Assembly (NCBI GenBank): GCA_024516155.1
Contig: JAJJXM010000085.1
Location: forward strand, 62,001 to 126,000
DNA: 64,000 bases
From: Pyronema omphalodes
Lineage: Eukaryota > Ascomycota > Pezizomycetes > Pezizales > Pyronemataceae
Direction of reading: 5' to 3'
Below the pieces are notes generated by a model. That model was not told the DNA's origin and did no database searches. It saw only the letters and a program-made list of their open reading frames with translations. A program made the position numbers and the translations under genes. Shown in pieces: positions 30,137-40,230 of this stretch (position 1 is the first letter of the stretch; each line of letters starts with the position of its first letter).

Positions 30137-31492
30137 TGTGAACCTGGCTATTGAGGCTTTCAATAGAGAGGCTTATTCGTTCAGTTTCGCTTTCGTTCGA
30201 ACATAGATAGCAATAGATATTTCACAAGAAGCTTGGAAGTCAACTAATCGATCACAGGCCGAATAAACTTAAGGGTCTCGTCCTGAGGTATTCTGGTGTA
30301 GATAGGTATGTCGTAACAAGAGATCAAGTTGCTGATGCTGGAGGAGACGGTGGGAAGACTTAGGGTCTTTTATAGACTTTCGTCTACAAGTTCGCCCAGA
30401 GTTCCCAAGGGAACCAACTTCCAAACTAAGCTTAGGAGATAAGACGTGAGTCAATTCTTTGACAAATCTGCCGATGGCTCGCATCATGCTGTGGGCACAA
30501 TTATATTAATTGCTCACTTGCATGATGACCTTGTGTCAGATTAATCATTGACATTCCTTGCCGTGCTACCACACCTTCCAATCAGGTATTGGGGTTAAGC
30601 GCCTAGTGGAGGGTTACTCCACTTGAGCGCATAATGCAATGACTCCTCTGATAATGACATGTGAGTCATATATCTTATGAGTCGTCTTGATCATAGATCT
30701 CCCTAGAGAATCTCGATTGTGAGTCACGGAATCTGACATCATAAGGCAGACTATGCCTTACCGGAGCGCACTGACCCGTCACATTCCTGTGTGATGTCAA
30801 ACCGCCCCACCTGCGCGCACTTGCGCGCAGCCACACCCTGGTGTGTACGCAAACGCCGTCTTATCTTGCAGTTGGTAGTCATTGGCCTAAGGTCGCATCA
30901 TATCAGTTCCATCCAACAGTTTCCCTGAGTGGTGTTCCTTGCTGCAGGACGTCGTCTCATGCTGATGCAATCTTGACCCTTGCCCTGAGCTCCACTCCTG
31001 TTGGCTGACTAGACTCTGCCTTGTTCCTTGGCCGACTATCCGCCCAACTCAGACCTCGGATGATCCTATTCGTCTGCCTTGCATTGTCCTGAGAATTCCC
31101 TTCTCTTGCAAGCCCTCTGGTAGCCGTGCTTGGTGGAACGCGACCTCAAGTATAAGGAGGTGTCCTTTCGCCGTCGTCTTCTGTCTCCATCAGCCTCGTC
31201 AGTAGTTTTCTCATGGGTAAGTCGACACCCATGAGGTAAGTTGTTCCTCGTTCCCATCCATCTGTGATCCTCCCAAACTGACAGTGAATAACAGGTAGCG
31301 ACGCCTCGGGCCGGGATCCTCGTGAGGTCCTTTCGGAAAGTCACGAATCACGTGACGTGGCTAGCTGGAGCTCCTCACGGGGTTCCGGCCCGGGATACTA
31401 ACCTTATTATTCATTCTCCTGTCGAGTTTGCCATGTTCTCTAAATGTTATACATGTTACCTATTCTATACTCACACAATATAGGGTGTGACA
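30137..31492 (-). repeat. GyC 5' LTR (1356 bp)
   Basis: On plus it reads TGTGAACCTGG...ATAGGGTGTGACA. It carries the self-primer (30874-30884). Two diverged copies of the same LTR lie at 45258-46577 and 48738-49812, which confirms the limits. No gene inside. Confidence 0.85.
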
Positions 31493-31663
31493 CTACCGGA
31501 GGCAGTTATCTTGACTGGCAGTGTCAGGTATTCTTCAAATTCGCAAGCGAAGATCGGAATACACAGCAGCAACTCGGCAAGAATAAAGACACTCTCGGTG
31601 GTTTGTTCTGGGGTTCAAAGTCTATGGAACGCATAGGTTGGAGATTTGTTCGACAGAACGTAA

Positions 31664-32938
31664 TGTAACGGGACAGGCTCGATGGAACGTCCATGGTACG
31701 CAGTGTTCAAGACAGAGGGCAGTGTAACGGCGAACAAGGGAGAGATAGCTGACGGAGAACCTGAGGGCTCTTCTCAATTGTTCACTGTTGAGTTCAATGA
31801 AGATATCCTTATAATAACCTCAATGTTAGAAACTCTTAAGCTGTGTCGAGCATCAACTTAGAGATTTCTGTGTTTAGAAGTTAAGGAAATAAACAAAGAT
31901 TTCAAGGGACAAAGAGATCCAAAGACAGGGACGAAAACAAGGATGTAAACAAAGATCGACAAAGTATTCGAATTTGTTCATAAACAAATAACTGTGTAAG
32001 GAGAAAAGAAAAAGAAAATAAACAAACAAAGAAACAATCCTCTTATATACAATTTTTCCTCCTTACACGGCGAGCCACTACTTGCAGATTTTTCCCGAAA
32101 AATAACTAAGTTAACAACGCGGTCGCGGTTGCGCATTCTAGAAGCGCTAACGCGTTCGTAATAAATCAGCGTCTTTGCGTGCACAGCCTCGTCGCGCGCT
32201 CGTTAGGGCATCTCGCGTGCGCGATAGCGTAACTCGCGTGCGCGATAGCGTACTTCGCTTGCGCGCTAACGTAACCCTAAGCGAAGTCATGCGCGCGCTT
32301 CCGTAACCCTAATCGTGCGCGTGCGTCCACCTGGAGTGGAGCGGGCTTGTCAATTGTCAGTTCCCAGTACTTCTGGTCTGCTTCATTCTGTTAGTCCGTA
32401 TTTTTAAAGCCTTCTTCTATCAATCTAGACGCTGGATTTCAACACTCATCACATTGTGTTTGCTGTCACGATGGATCATGCTCGCTAAATATTTATCGTT
32501 GTCATAATTACCCTCTGTCATGATTTCCCTGTGTCCGAATTTCCCTCTGTCATGATTTCCCTCTGTCATCAATGCCCTCAATCCAGCGGGAGAGTGGAGT
32601 GGAGCAGTCAACAGGTGCACTTTCTGTCATTCTTCCCTCTTTTCGTCTCTATCTTCGTCGCCTGTTTAGTTAACATTTATCACGCTAAACATCAATTCCA
32701 TCTGACATCAACTCCTTCTGGCATAAATCTCCTTTGCGGCCATATTTTGGGCGCCCTAGGAGAAGGTGATTTGGTGTCGAATGCACAGGTGCACTACCTC
32801 TGTCATTCATCTCGATTTCTTCCTTCTTTTAATTCTCTATATTTGTAACCTTCTATCAAATGTAAACATATCAGTGGAACATATCTGGACAGTTCGCACC
32901 CTATCTTCAACACTCATTACGTTGTGTCTGCTGTTACA
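31664..32938 (-). repeat. LTR-like block with TGTAAC...GTTACA ends
   Basis: The block starts TGTAACGGGAC after GTTCGACAGAACGTAA, which resembles the GyA/GyT primer-site region (TCGAACGTAATGTCAG) in the same orientation, and ends CTGTTACA. A TATATAA box on the minus strand lies near 32045. A GCGCG/CGTAACCCTAA-rich stretch (32110-32330) lies inside. The segment around 32437-32480 recurs near 32893-32938. No partner LTR or coding sequence was found, so this could be a solo LTR of another gypsy family; limits are tentative. Confidence 0.35.
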
Positions 32939-32947
32939 TTTATTGTT

Positions 32948-33345
32948 GTCCAGATTCCCACTGACAACAATTCCCACTGACAACAATTCCCACTAACAAC
33001 AATTCTCGCTGACAACAATTCTCTCTGACATACATTCTCTCTGACATACATTCTCTCTGGCAAATACTTTCCTCTGACATACATTCTCTCTGACATGCAT
33101 TCTCTTTGATATGACTTCCCTCTGGCAAATACTCCCCTCTAACATAAAGTCCCTCTGGCATGAATTCCCTCTAGCATAGATTCCTTCTCGCATAAATTCC
33201 CTCTTGCATAAATTCCCTCTTGCATGAATTCCCTCTTGCATAAATTCCCTCTTGCACAAATTCCCTCTTGCATAGAATCCCTCTGGCATAAATTCCCTCT
33301 AGCATAAATTCCCTCTTGCATAAATTCCCTCTGGCATAAATCATA
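32948..33345. repeat. 15-bp minisatellite (CTCTTGCATAAATTC type)
   Basis: Units close to CCCTCTTGCATAAATT repeat more than twenty times with gradual change from ACAACAATTCC-type at the left to GCATAAATTCC-type at the right. A few similar CTGTCATGATTTCC units occur earlier at about 32510-32570. A 15-bp period keeps frames open on the minus strand (repeating ARGNLCKREFMQEGI), which explains the overlapping apparent ORFs there. Confidence 0.85.
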
Positions 33346-33768
33346 AATCAGAAAACCTCGCCGATTCCACGGTTCGAACACAAGACCTGTGAATCTATAG
33401 GGTTAGATCAGGACGGCTGTATTTGGAAACCTACAATATCAATATACCATTCTCACATCAGCCATTACGGCTTATTTCAACACATGATTTGTGGTATATG
33501 ACCTGCGGTGACAATCCAGAGGGGTCGCTTCTTGGATAAATGTAGCCCGAGATTTGACAAAAGTTGTGTGAGAACAGGACACGGAGGTTCAATAATCAAA
33601 CCCGAGTGACGTCACATGACTAACCCCTGTTCCAGCGAGCCTCGATCTATGCCCTTCTTTCGAGGCAATGTATTTACAGGCAAGACTTTCATTACACATA
33701 CTGTCGGTTTCGGCCGTCTATATTTTCCTTTCTGCATTTTGAACGTTTCCATCATTTTGCGTGGATAG
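33346..33768. other. Spacer without gene
   Basis: A T-arm-like GGTTCGAAC at about 33370 has no cloverleaf around it. Nothing else was seen before the CoD target duplication (33764-33768). Confidence 0.45.
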
Positions 33769-33929
33769 TGTCGAAGGTCTCACAGGCACGAGGAGAAGAA
33801 GAAAGTGGAGGTGGTGACCGAATGTATTAACGAGCGTAAAGAGTCTGGCATAGACGGGCAAGCGAGTGCCTATACATAGAGAGTGGTCCACCTCCACCTA
33901 AGCACTAGGGCCTTAGGCGCACTTCAACA
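33769..33929 (-). repeat. CoD 3' LTR
   Basis: TGTCGAAGG...CTTCAACA. The adjoining CACCCCCTCG (33930-33939) is the reverse of a GAGGGGGTG polypurine tract. Confidence 0.92.
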
Positions 33930-33939
33930 CACCCCCTCG

Positions 33940-34170
33940 TCTAAGGACGGGTGCTACAAACATAATAATAAGAAGAAATAGCAATCCATCATGACAGAAA
34001 ACAAGAACAATATCATAGAAAAAGAAAATACCCAATTATCCATAAAAGAAGAATTGAAAACCCATAAGAAGAACAACCCAAATAAAAACAACACAATTCA
34101 ATCATCATCATAATCAGCAATCAGCAGCCATATCTCAATCACAACACACACCTATATCAAACCAAATCCA
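33940..34170 (-). other. CoD 3' untranslated region
   Basis: A-rich on the plus strand (T-rich in the transcript) with no frame; it lies between the RT stop and the polypurine tract. Confidence 0.6.
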
Positions 34171-36014
34171 TTAATCATTATTACCACTCAGCGTTTCCAT
34201 CCCTAGAAGTTTCACGGCCAACGCGTGTGTTGGTCCAGGGAGCGGTTTAGTGAGGATATCTGCGACATTTTCTTTGGACGCAATGTATTCGAACGATACC
34301 GTTCCCTTTCTAGCTTCGTCGATCGAGTGGTGAAACTTCACATCGATGTGTTTTGTTTTCGCCTTGATGACGCCGGTCTGAAGGAGGCGAAGTGCTCCCA
34401 TGTTGTCGCAACGAAGCGAGGTCGGCACTTTGTTATCCCAGGCTTCGGTGTCGTCCATCAATAGGCGGAACCAGATCGCTTCACGGGTCGCATTGCTGCA
34501 TGCAATGTATTCGGCTTCAAGAGTGGAGAGGGCGATGACGGACTGCTTCTTTGAGCTCCAGTGGATCGGCCCGTCCGCTCCTGGCGCAAGGACTACGCAC
34601 CCCCCGACGCTTTTCCGATCGGCCGTACTGCCGGCCCAGTCGCTGTCGGAGAAGAGTCGCAAACAGTCCTGCGGTATGTCGTGGTTACGCTTGTAGATAA
34701 TCGACAAATTTTTCGTACCTTTCAAGTATCGGATGACCCTTTTGGCAGCGGTCATGTGCATGGCTAGAGGCGACTGATTGTATCGGCTGAGGGCAGTCAC
34801 TGCGAAAGCGATGTCAGGACGAGTTCCGATTGCTGCGTACATCAGTGATCCGACCATTGATAGATACAGGCTTTTTTGCTGTTCATCAGTGGTCTTGTCT
34901 TCGCAGTCAGTATTCTCAAGATCAACGTGAATGTCCATCGGGGAAGAGGTGGGTGCGGCATCAAGAAGATCGTATCTGGCAATCACCCCCTCAATGTGAT
35001 ACTTCTGCGAGATGGCAATGCTTCCGTCAGGCAAGTATTCGAGTTCTAGGCCGAGAAAACGAGTCGCTTTTCCAAGATCTGTCATTTTGAACCGAGCACT
35101 GAGGGCGTTCTTGATGTTGTCGCCCACTCTCTGTTTTGTCAGATTGAAGATCAAGATATCATTGACATATAAGAGTAGAAATGCGTCCTTCATGAGGTAG
35201 AGGTTGGAGTCGGCGTGTGCCTGTCGGAAACCTTGCTTCATGAGGAAGTCATTAATCTGGGCCCACCATAATCGGGGTGCCTGTTTTAGGCCGTACAGGG
35301 CTTTCGGCAGGCGGATCGTCGATGTTTTTGATAGAGGTTTATCGAGCCATTCGATGCCAGGAGGCATCAACATGAAAGTCCTGTCGTTGTCAATGGCTGG
35401 GTTGAGGAAGGCCGTGACAACATCCATTTGATCGACTGACCACCCCCTGGTTGCAGATAAGCTTAGCAGGTAACGTAGAGTACTTAGCTTGGAGACAGGT
35501 GCATATGTCTCATCATAATCGATTCCTGGAACTTGCTCATAACCCTTTATAACCAGTCGGGCCTTGAACTTTGTGCTGCCGTCAATGTTGCATTTGGTTT
35601 TGTAAATCCATCGACACTTCAAGGGCTTGCATCCAAAGGGAACAGTGATGCCGCTGTAGGATGTCTGATTGTCGAATGCATCAGGCCATGACACTGGTCG
35701 GAGAGGCTCTGCATTGTCATTTGATTTGAAGGCCTGGAAGGTTTCGTTTATCAGTAAAGAGTTCCATTCTTCTTGCATCGCAGTTCTCCAGTTGTCCCGG
35801 TCGACGCTCTTCATTGCTGCGGTGTAAGAGGTCGGGTCGCCGTCAAGTAGATCAGGACCTATGGCCTCGACGGGATCGTCTATAGTTGCTTTGGCGAGAA
35901 AGGCCGAGGCCAGGGCGTCGTCAATATCAATGTCTTCGTAGCGGGACTTGTTTAGTTTGTTGGCCTTCAGTCGCTCGTCGCGTAGGGACAGTGAATTCAT
36001 GTCATTAGCAGCAT
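34171..36014 (-). CDS. pol: CoD pol exon 2: reverse transcriptase and RNase H
   Basis: Open from the acceptor at 36014/36015 (first ATG 36000) to 34171, about 614 codons. RT motifs in order: WIYKTK, KARLVIKGYEQ, DYDETYAPVSK, QMDVVTAFLN, ALYGLKQAPRLWW, then YVNDIL where copia RTs have YVDD, so a catalytic Asp is replaced by Asn. RNase H follows (LFSDSDWAGSTADRKS, ALSTLEAEYIA, HIDVKFHHS). The frame joins pol exon 1 only if the intron at 36015-36407 is removed. CoE has the same structure with an intact YVDD. Confidence 0.92.
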
Positions 36015-36407
36015 CTGAGAATTAGGATGTTAGTTCAAAGAAGTGAGTATCTGAGCAGTAGAGAAAGAAATTTGAGAAACAAGGGAATGCAGTAGACAGG
36101 GATTCCGTGGCAGAATCTCGTGAGGAGATGCACAGCGGAATGTTTATCGGATAAAATTTCCAGGATAAGTATCCTTGAACTGATGATAATCAGTGTGTGG
36201 CATATTCGCATAGCAAGAGTAGTCCGGACATCATGGAGGCTGATCGGGACAGTGACATTCAAGACAAGATTGTCAATGTATAGTTAGAGTGAGGCCGCAT
36301 GAAAGCTGATCCGACTCGAAGATAATGTGATAAAGACTATACCGTGTGGCCGTGAAAGGTCCTACAGCGGTGACGTGGAAAAAGTTGGGGCGGTCATTTG
36401 TACATAC
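36015..36407 (-). other. CoD pol intron (393 nt)
   Basis: The donor GTATGT directly follows GAGA, the branch-like CTAAC lies about 18 nt before the acceptor, and the acceptor is TTCTCAG. Removing it joins exon 1 (phase 1, final A) to AT GCT GCT AAT GAC ATG AAT, in frame with RT. The intron contains stops in all the relevant frames. The same signals and phase occur in CoE at 52614-53009. Confidence 0.65.
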
Positions 36408-38028
36408 TCTCAATGAGGGCGTCTATCTCATGTGACATGAGCGCTGACGCATTCTCATCACCCCCTTCAACGATATCAGGGAAACAGTCAGATATTGCCT
36501 TGATGATTTCCTCTGATGTATTGGGACGTCCTTCAGAATCGAAAGCATTATTGCCCTCTAAGAAGACGACGTTGGAAGCGCGCACGACAGAACGTGAATT
36601 GAAGTCATAGATGCGCCAAATCTTTGACGAATCCGTGTATCCAACCATCATACTGTGTGACGCGCGTGCGCTCCAGTTCTTGTCTGTCCTCTGCTCCTTC
36701 GGTATATGCTTGAAGACCGTGCAACCGAATCTTCGAAGGTGTAGCAGCTGAGGCGGCCTGTGAAACAGGGGCTCATGAGGACTCAGCCAGCCTTTGAGCG
36801 TCCTAGTCGGAGATATTGAGTGAAGGTACACCGCTGTGTTGACAGCCTCAGCCCAGAAGCGATCAGGAACTTGGGCGTCTATTAGCATGGAACGTGCTTT
36901 GCCGTTGATCGTCTGAATGAATCTCTCGGCTGTTCCGTCTTTATGCTGTGTGAAGGGTGGTGAGGGTTCGAACGAGATACCGTTTTTCGCCAGGAAAGAA
37001 CGGAACTGTTGATTGTGAAATTCCCCTGTGCCATTATCACACCTGAATCGATGAATCTTATGTCCTTGAGATTCAATCCACGGTTTGTATTCTTGGAATA
37101 CCGGTAGTACCGCGTCTGTGGATTTTGATTTCAGAAAGTAAACTTTGGCGAAACGACTAAAGTCATCAATATAGATGATATAATACCGTCGTTGGCTGAT
37201 CGACGGAGTCGACATCGGGCCGCAGACATCCGAGTGGACAAGTTCGAAGGGCTTGCTCGCACGTTCGGTTGGGGATCGGATAAAGGACTGTCGATTCTTG
37301 GCTCGTATGCAAGTCGTACAGGAATGTGAATGATCTAATGATGTAGTTTTATCGGTCGAATTGATGATTTTAGACAAGGACTCAGCATTGAGGTGGGCCA
37401 GTCTCCTGTGCCACATCTCGAAATTGCTTGTCGGTTCAAGGCGGAAAGACTGTCTATGTGCTGTCCGAAGGTCTTTGTCGCTTGGACGAGTAAGATCAAC
37501 GTTTGCACTTGTTTGTTTATTCGATGATCTTGTTGTTCGGGTCGAGGAGGGAATCGAGTTAATGTCAACGCCTGCACCAGATCGAGTGGTTATCAGGGCG
37601 TCGTGGTCCTCCTTAATAGCCTCCGCTGTCCATCTGTAAAGATTGTCGTTCATGTGAGCGACAATGATTGTTTTGGAGGTCTTGTCTTTGACAGTACAAG
37701 TACCGTCCGCCATAGTAATTTGCCACCCCCTTTTATCGAAGAGGGGCAGAGAGAAAAGGGAGAGTCGAAACGTGGGAACGTATAGTGCAGAAATTTGAAA
37801 AAGATTATTGAGGATGATTTTTCCGTAGGTGTTGGTGGTGACTGTACTATTGTCACCTAAGCGAATGTTGATGGACTTGCAAGTAGCTAAAGAATCAGTG
37901 AGAAAAGCAGATCTATCATCACAAAAATGGTGCGTTGGACCAGAGTCAAGCACCCATGTATGTGTCTCAGCGGACGAGTCTGTGGCGATCAAGACTTGCG
38001 CTGTTAGGGAGGTGCTGGAGTTCCCGAG
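36408..38028 (-). CDS. pol: CoD pol exon 1: protease and integrase
   Basis: The frame continues from gag after a single UGA (38029-38031) and has no ATG of its own at the start, so expression by readthrough is likely. It contains a retropepsin box DSGPTHH (DSGATHH in CoE), a GAG-pre-integrase zinc finger (HRRLAH...CTTC), and an integrase core with HSDVCGP, RCDNGTGEF and GTAERFIQ supplying the D, D, E residues. Copia-type C-terminal motifs are also present (RRFGCTVFKHIPKEQR, MMVGYTDSSKIWRIYD). It ends at the GTATGT donor; without splicing it would stop two codons later at 36394. Confidence 0.9.
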
Positions 38029-38943
38029 TCAAATACCGAGATCAGTGTTGTCTAGCTCGGCAATTTTCGCACTGGAGCGAAGCTTGTACCGCTCGCGTAT
38101 GGCGGTAGCCGAAGATCTGAGTTTGCACTCTGTCGCAACGTGCCCCTTCTTTGTACAGTAGTGGCATTGGACGTCCTCCTTTTTCGAAGTTTTAGTAGGT
38201 CTGGACGGTCCGGCGCTTGAGGATGCTGCGCGTTTATTCGTGTTGCGATTTGCGTAGCACTCCTTCGTGTTGTGGCTGGAGCGTTTACAGTGGTCGCACC
38301 ACTTGGTTGTCGTAGCATGCGCCTCGCCACTCGGGGATCCTAGGGTGGCTTCCCACATATGCTCGTGGTCGTGCAGGATCTTCTGGAGCTCGTCAACCGC
38401 AATATTATCAAGTTTCGAGAGCTCGTGTTTTGTAACTCCGTAGGAGTCAGGGAGATTTGCAATGACATAATTAACCAGCGCAGTGTCGCTGATATCTAAA
38501 ACCGTACCAGTAAGTGGAGCCTGGATGTTAAGGAGATCAGTTATCCATTTCGACATGGACTGCCCGGGGTTAGGCTTTGATCTCCAGAACTTAATCCAGA
38601 GGTTCCTCCGTCCAGAGTTCGTTTTAGAGTTGTCAAACCGAGCCTCGAGTTTTAGCCACATCTCGCATGGGTTGTCGAGTCCAGTGATCACCCTGCGGCA
38701 GGTGATGTCGCAGTCGTCGAATATGATCTGGGTGGCTCTGGCCGCCCTTTCATCGAAGTATTGGAGATCCCTCGCACCTTGTTGACTGGTACCGCCACCA
38801 GGGCGCGTCTCCTCCCCGTTTACGATATTCCAGGCGCTTTTCCCAGCCAGGATAACGTGGATGGGGTCTTTCCATTGCGCGTAATTGGCCACCGTCAGAA
38901 TGGGGCACTTCAGGGCAGTTGGTTCCTGGACTTCGTCGGACAT
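38029..38943 (-). CDS. gag: CoD gag with two zinc knuckles
   Basis: 304 codons from ATG 38943 (MSDEVQEPTALKCPILTVAN). A longer upstream open frame exists, but the same Met is the start in CoE. The copia-type Gag region (LTVANYAQWKDPI, MWLKLEARFDN, PGQSMSKWITDLLNIQ, VIANLPDSY) is followed by CDHCKRSSHNTKEC and CHYCTKKGHVATEC, both CX2CX4HX4C. It ends at UGA followed by CUC GGG, after which the protease frame continues in phase. Confidence 0.92.
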   Translation of the reverse strand: MSDEVQEPTALKCPILTVANYAQWKDPIHVILAGKSAWNIVNGEETRPGGGTSQQGARDLQYFDERAARATQIIFDDCDITCRRVITGLDNPCEMWLKLEARFDNSKTNSGRRNLWIKFWRSKPNPGQSMSKWITDLLNIQAPLTGTVLDISDTALVNYVIANLPDSYGVTKHELSKLDNIAVDELQKILHDHEHMWEATLGSPSGEAHATTTKWCDHCKRSSHNTKECYANRNTNKRAASSSAGPSRPTKTSKKEDVQCHYCTKKGHVATECKLRSSATAIRERYKLRSSAKIAELDNTDLGI

Positions 38944-39032
38944 CCTGGGAGAGTGATTAAAAATTAAGGGGAAAGTAAAAAAATATATAGAATCTGTGAC
39001 TAATAACGGATAAAGATAAGTGTAGCGGTTAC

Positions 39033-39044
39033 GCAAGGGCAACC
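39033..39044 (-). promoter_or_regulatory. CoD primer-binding site with 4-base deletion
   Basis: The element strand reads GGTTGCCCTTGCG after the LTR. CoE has GGTTATGAGCCCTTGCG, so ATGA is missing here. The deletion removes the part that would pair with the CAU anticodon of initiator tRNA-Met. Confidence 0.6.
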
Positions 39045-39205
39045 TGTCGAAGGTCTCACAGGCACGAGGAGAAGAAGAAAGTGGAGGTGGTGACCGAATG
39101 TATTAACGAGCGTAAAGAGTCTGGCATAGACGGGCAAGCGAGGGCCTATACATAGAGAGTGGTCCACCTCCACCTAAGCACTAGGGCCTTAGGCGCACTT
39201 CAACA
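39045..39205 (-). repeat. CoD 5' LTR
   Basis: 161 bp with one substitution (GAGGGCC against GAGTGCC) relative to the 3' LTR. Confidence 0.92.
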
Positions 39206-39686
39206 GATAGGGTGCAGCTGCTTAGGTTGTTTGGTTGTCAGCAGTAGCCCCTCCCCAGTCTCATTGCCTCGCAGTGGCACCCAGTTGTGAAGTGAAATTC
39301 GTAATTGTACAAGTATCCTTTTTATCAAATAAATACGAACAATCAAATGAATAAGATAAATATACAATCTAAATTACGTGAGAACGGTACATCTTTTCCA
39401 ACTGCGTTTCGCTGCTTGAAGACCCACGAAGACTCACATACACGACTTTCGCGGATACTCTACATGTCCACAGTCAACCCTCGCAGCCACCTCGCTTCGA
39501 CCCTACACGTAGAATCACAGTCCCATGTTCTCCAAATGAATCAAAAAATAACACGAATCACAAATAAATACTCAAAATAAATATTAAAATAAATAATCCA
39601 AAACATCAAATCATCTCATACATAAATACATAAATGCATAACCATGTAGTTAGAGTGAGCCTATTTGTGTAATCAGATGGCAACGG
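39206..39686. other. AT-rich stretch without gene
   Basis: Many AATAAATA runs near 39545-39635 and no coding potential. It could be the 3' region of the minus-strand frames at 39687-40230. Confidence 0.4.
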
Positions 39687-40230
39687 TTATTTTATTTGTT
39701 TGGAGGGATGGAGTTGTTTATTGAGTCGTGGCGATCTGGGTGAAGGGGGGAGGATTGTGGTCTGCGGCATCATAGGTGGCCAATTACTATGGCCACATAT
39801 TTTGACTGCCATACGTTTTACAAAATCTACGGCGCTGTAGATTGATATATTCTTGGTGTTCCTCTCGAGTGCCTGTGAGATAGCGTTTTCCGGTTCACAC
39901 ACACCAGATGATATCATTGCCTTGTGACAGCTGCGACAAGTTCTCCCCCCACATCCATCTTCCACATCATCGTTAATGTTCGCTCCGGATATGCGCCACC
40001 GTAGCATTTTCCTCGAGCAGATGTTACAGCAGTGTTTTCATACTTGACTTCACCTCGTCCCCTGCCCTTCCAACACCAGTGTTTTCAGCTATCAAACCCG
40101 ACTTTATACGCCATATCTCCGTCAGTGCAGCGACTACATGTTCTTGTGTCAATAGTTGTTCCTCTTCGTTCTGGTTCCCATTATCTCCACCATACTCGTT
40201 CGCATTATGTCTTGTCCTACCGATAATCAC
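39687..40230 (-). CDS. Possible two-exon gene, unrecognised
   Basis: Two minus-strand frames follow each other. The first (40230 to 40024, 68 codons) is acidic and glutamine-rich, with QLLTQEHVVAALTEIWRIKS. The second (40007 to 39687, 106 codons) has CGGRTCRSCHKAMISSGVC, a CX2C-like cysteine cluster, and YSAVDFVKRMAVKICG. A GTATGA...CTGTAAC stretch between them could be a short intron, but no good acceptor AG in the right phase is visible, so linkage is uncertain. I recognise no family. This is one of the few stretches between 39 and 50 kb with protein-like composition. Confidence 0.3.

Larger units (their letters stand above)
26113..31492 (-). mobile_element. GyC: older gypsy element, truncated at the integrase by GyA
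   Basis: A minus-strand relative of the GyA/GyT family with a much longer LTR (1356 bp). Present are the 5' LTR, self-priming site, ORF0, a single-frame gag and pol up to the integrase catalytic core, where sequence resembling WQSVSVDFIT stops at the GyA LTR (26112/26113). The rest of the integrase, the chromodomain and the 3' LTR are not in the window. Premature stops (one looks like CGA to TGA) and frameshifts show it is inactive. Confidence 0.85.
33769..39205 (-). mobile_element. CoD: full-length Ty1/copia element, probably inactive
   Basis: 161-bp LTRs (33769-33929, 39045-39205) with one difference and GATAG target duplications. On the minus strand it has the order gag, protease, integrase, RT, RNase H, which defines Ty1/copia. 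Frames are open, but three key sites are changed relative to CoE: the primer site lacks four bases, the protease box reads DSGPTHH, and the RT box reads YVND. Confidence 0.93.

Noticed and set aside
32948..33345. Array resembling CRISPR repeats
   Set aside because: Units are contiguous 15-mers without unique spacers; it is a minisatellite in a eukaryotic sequence.
33362..33420. tRNA-like GGTTCGAAC with nearby CCTGTGAATC
   Set aside because: The T-stem does not pair properly on either strand, and no acceptor stem or anticodon arm fits a cloverleaf.
38000..38036. A 36-nt mini-intron (GTATTT...CTAACAG) that would remove the copia gag UGA in frame
   Set aside because: Too short, and the CTAAC lies one base from the acceptor, so splicing is implausible; readthrough fits better.
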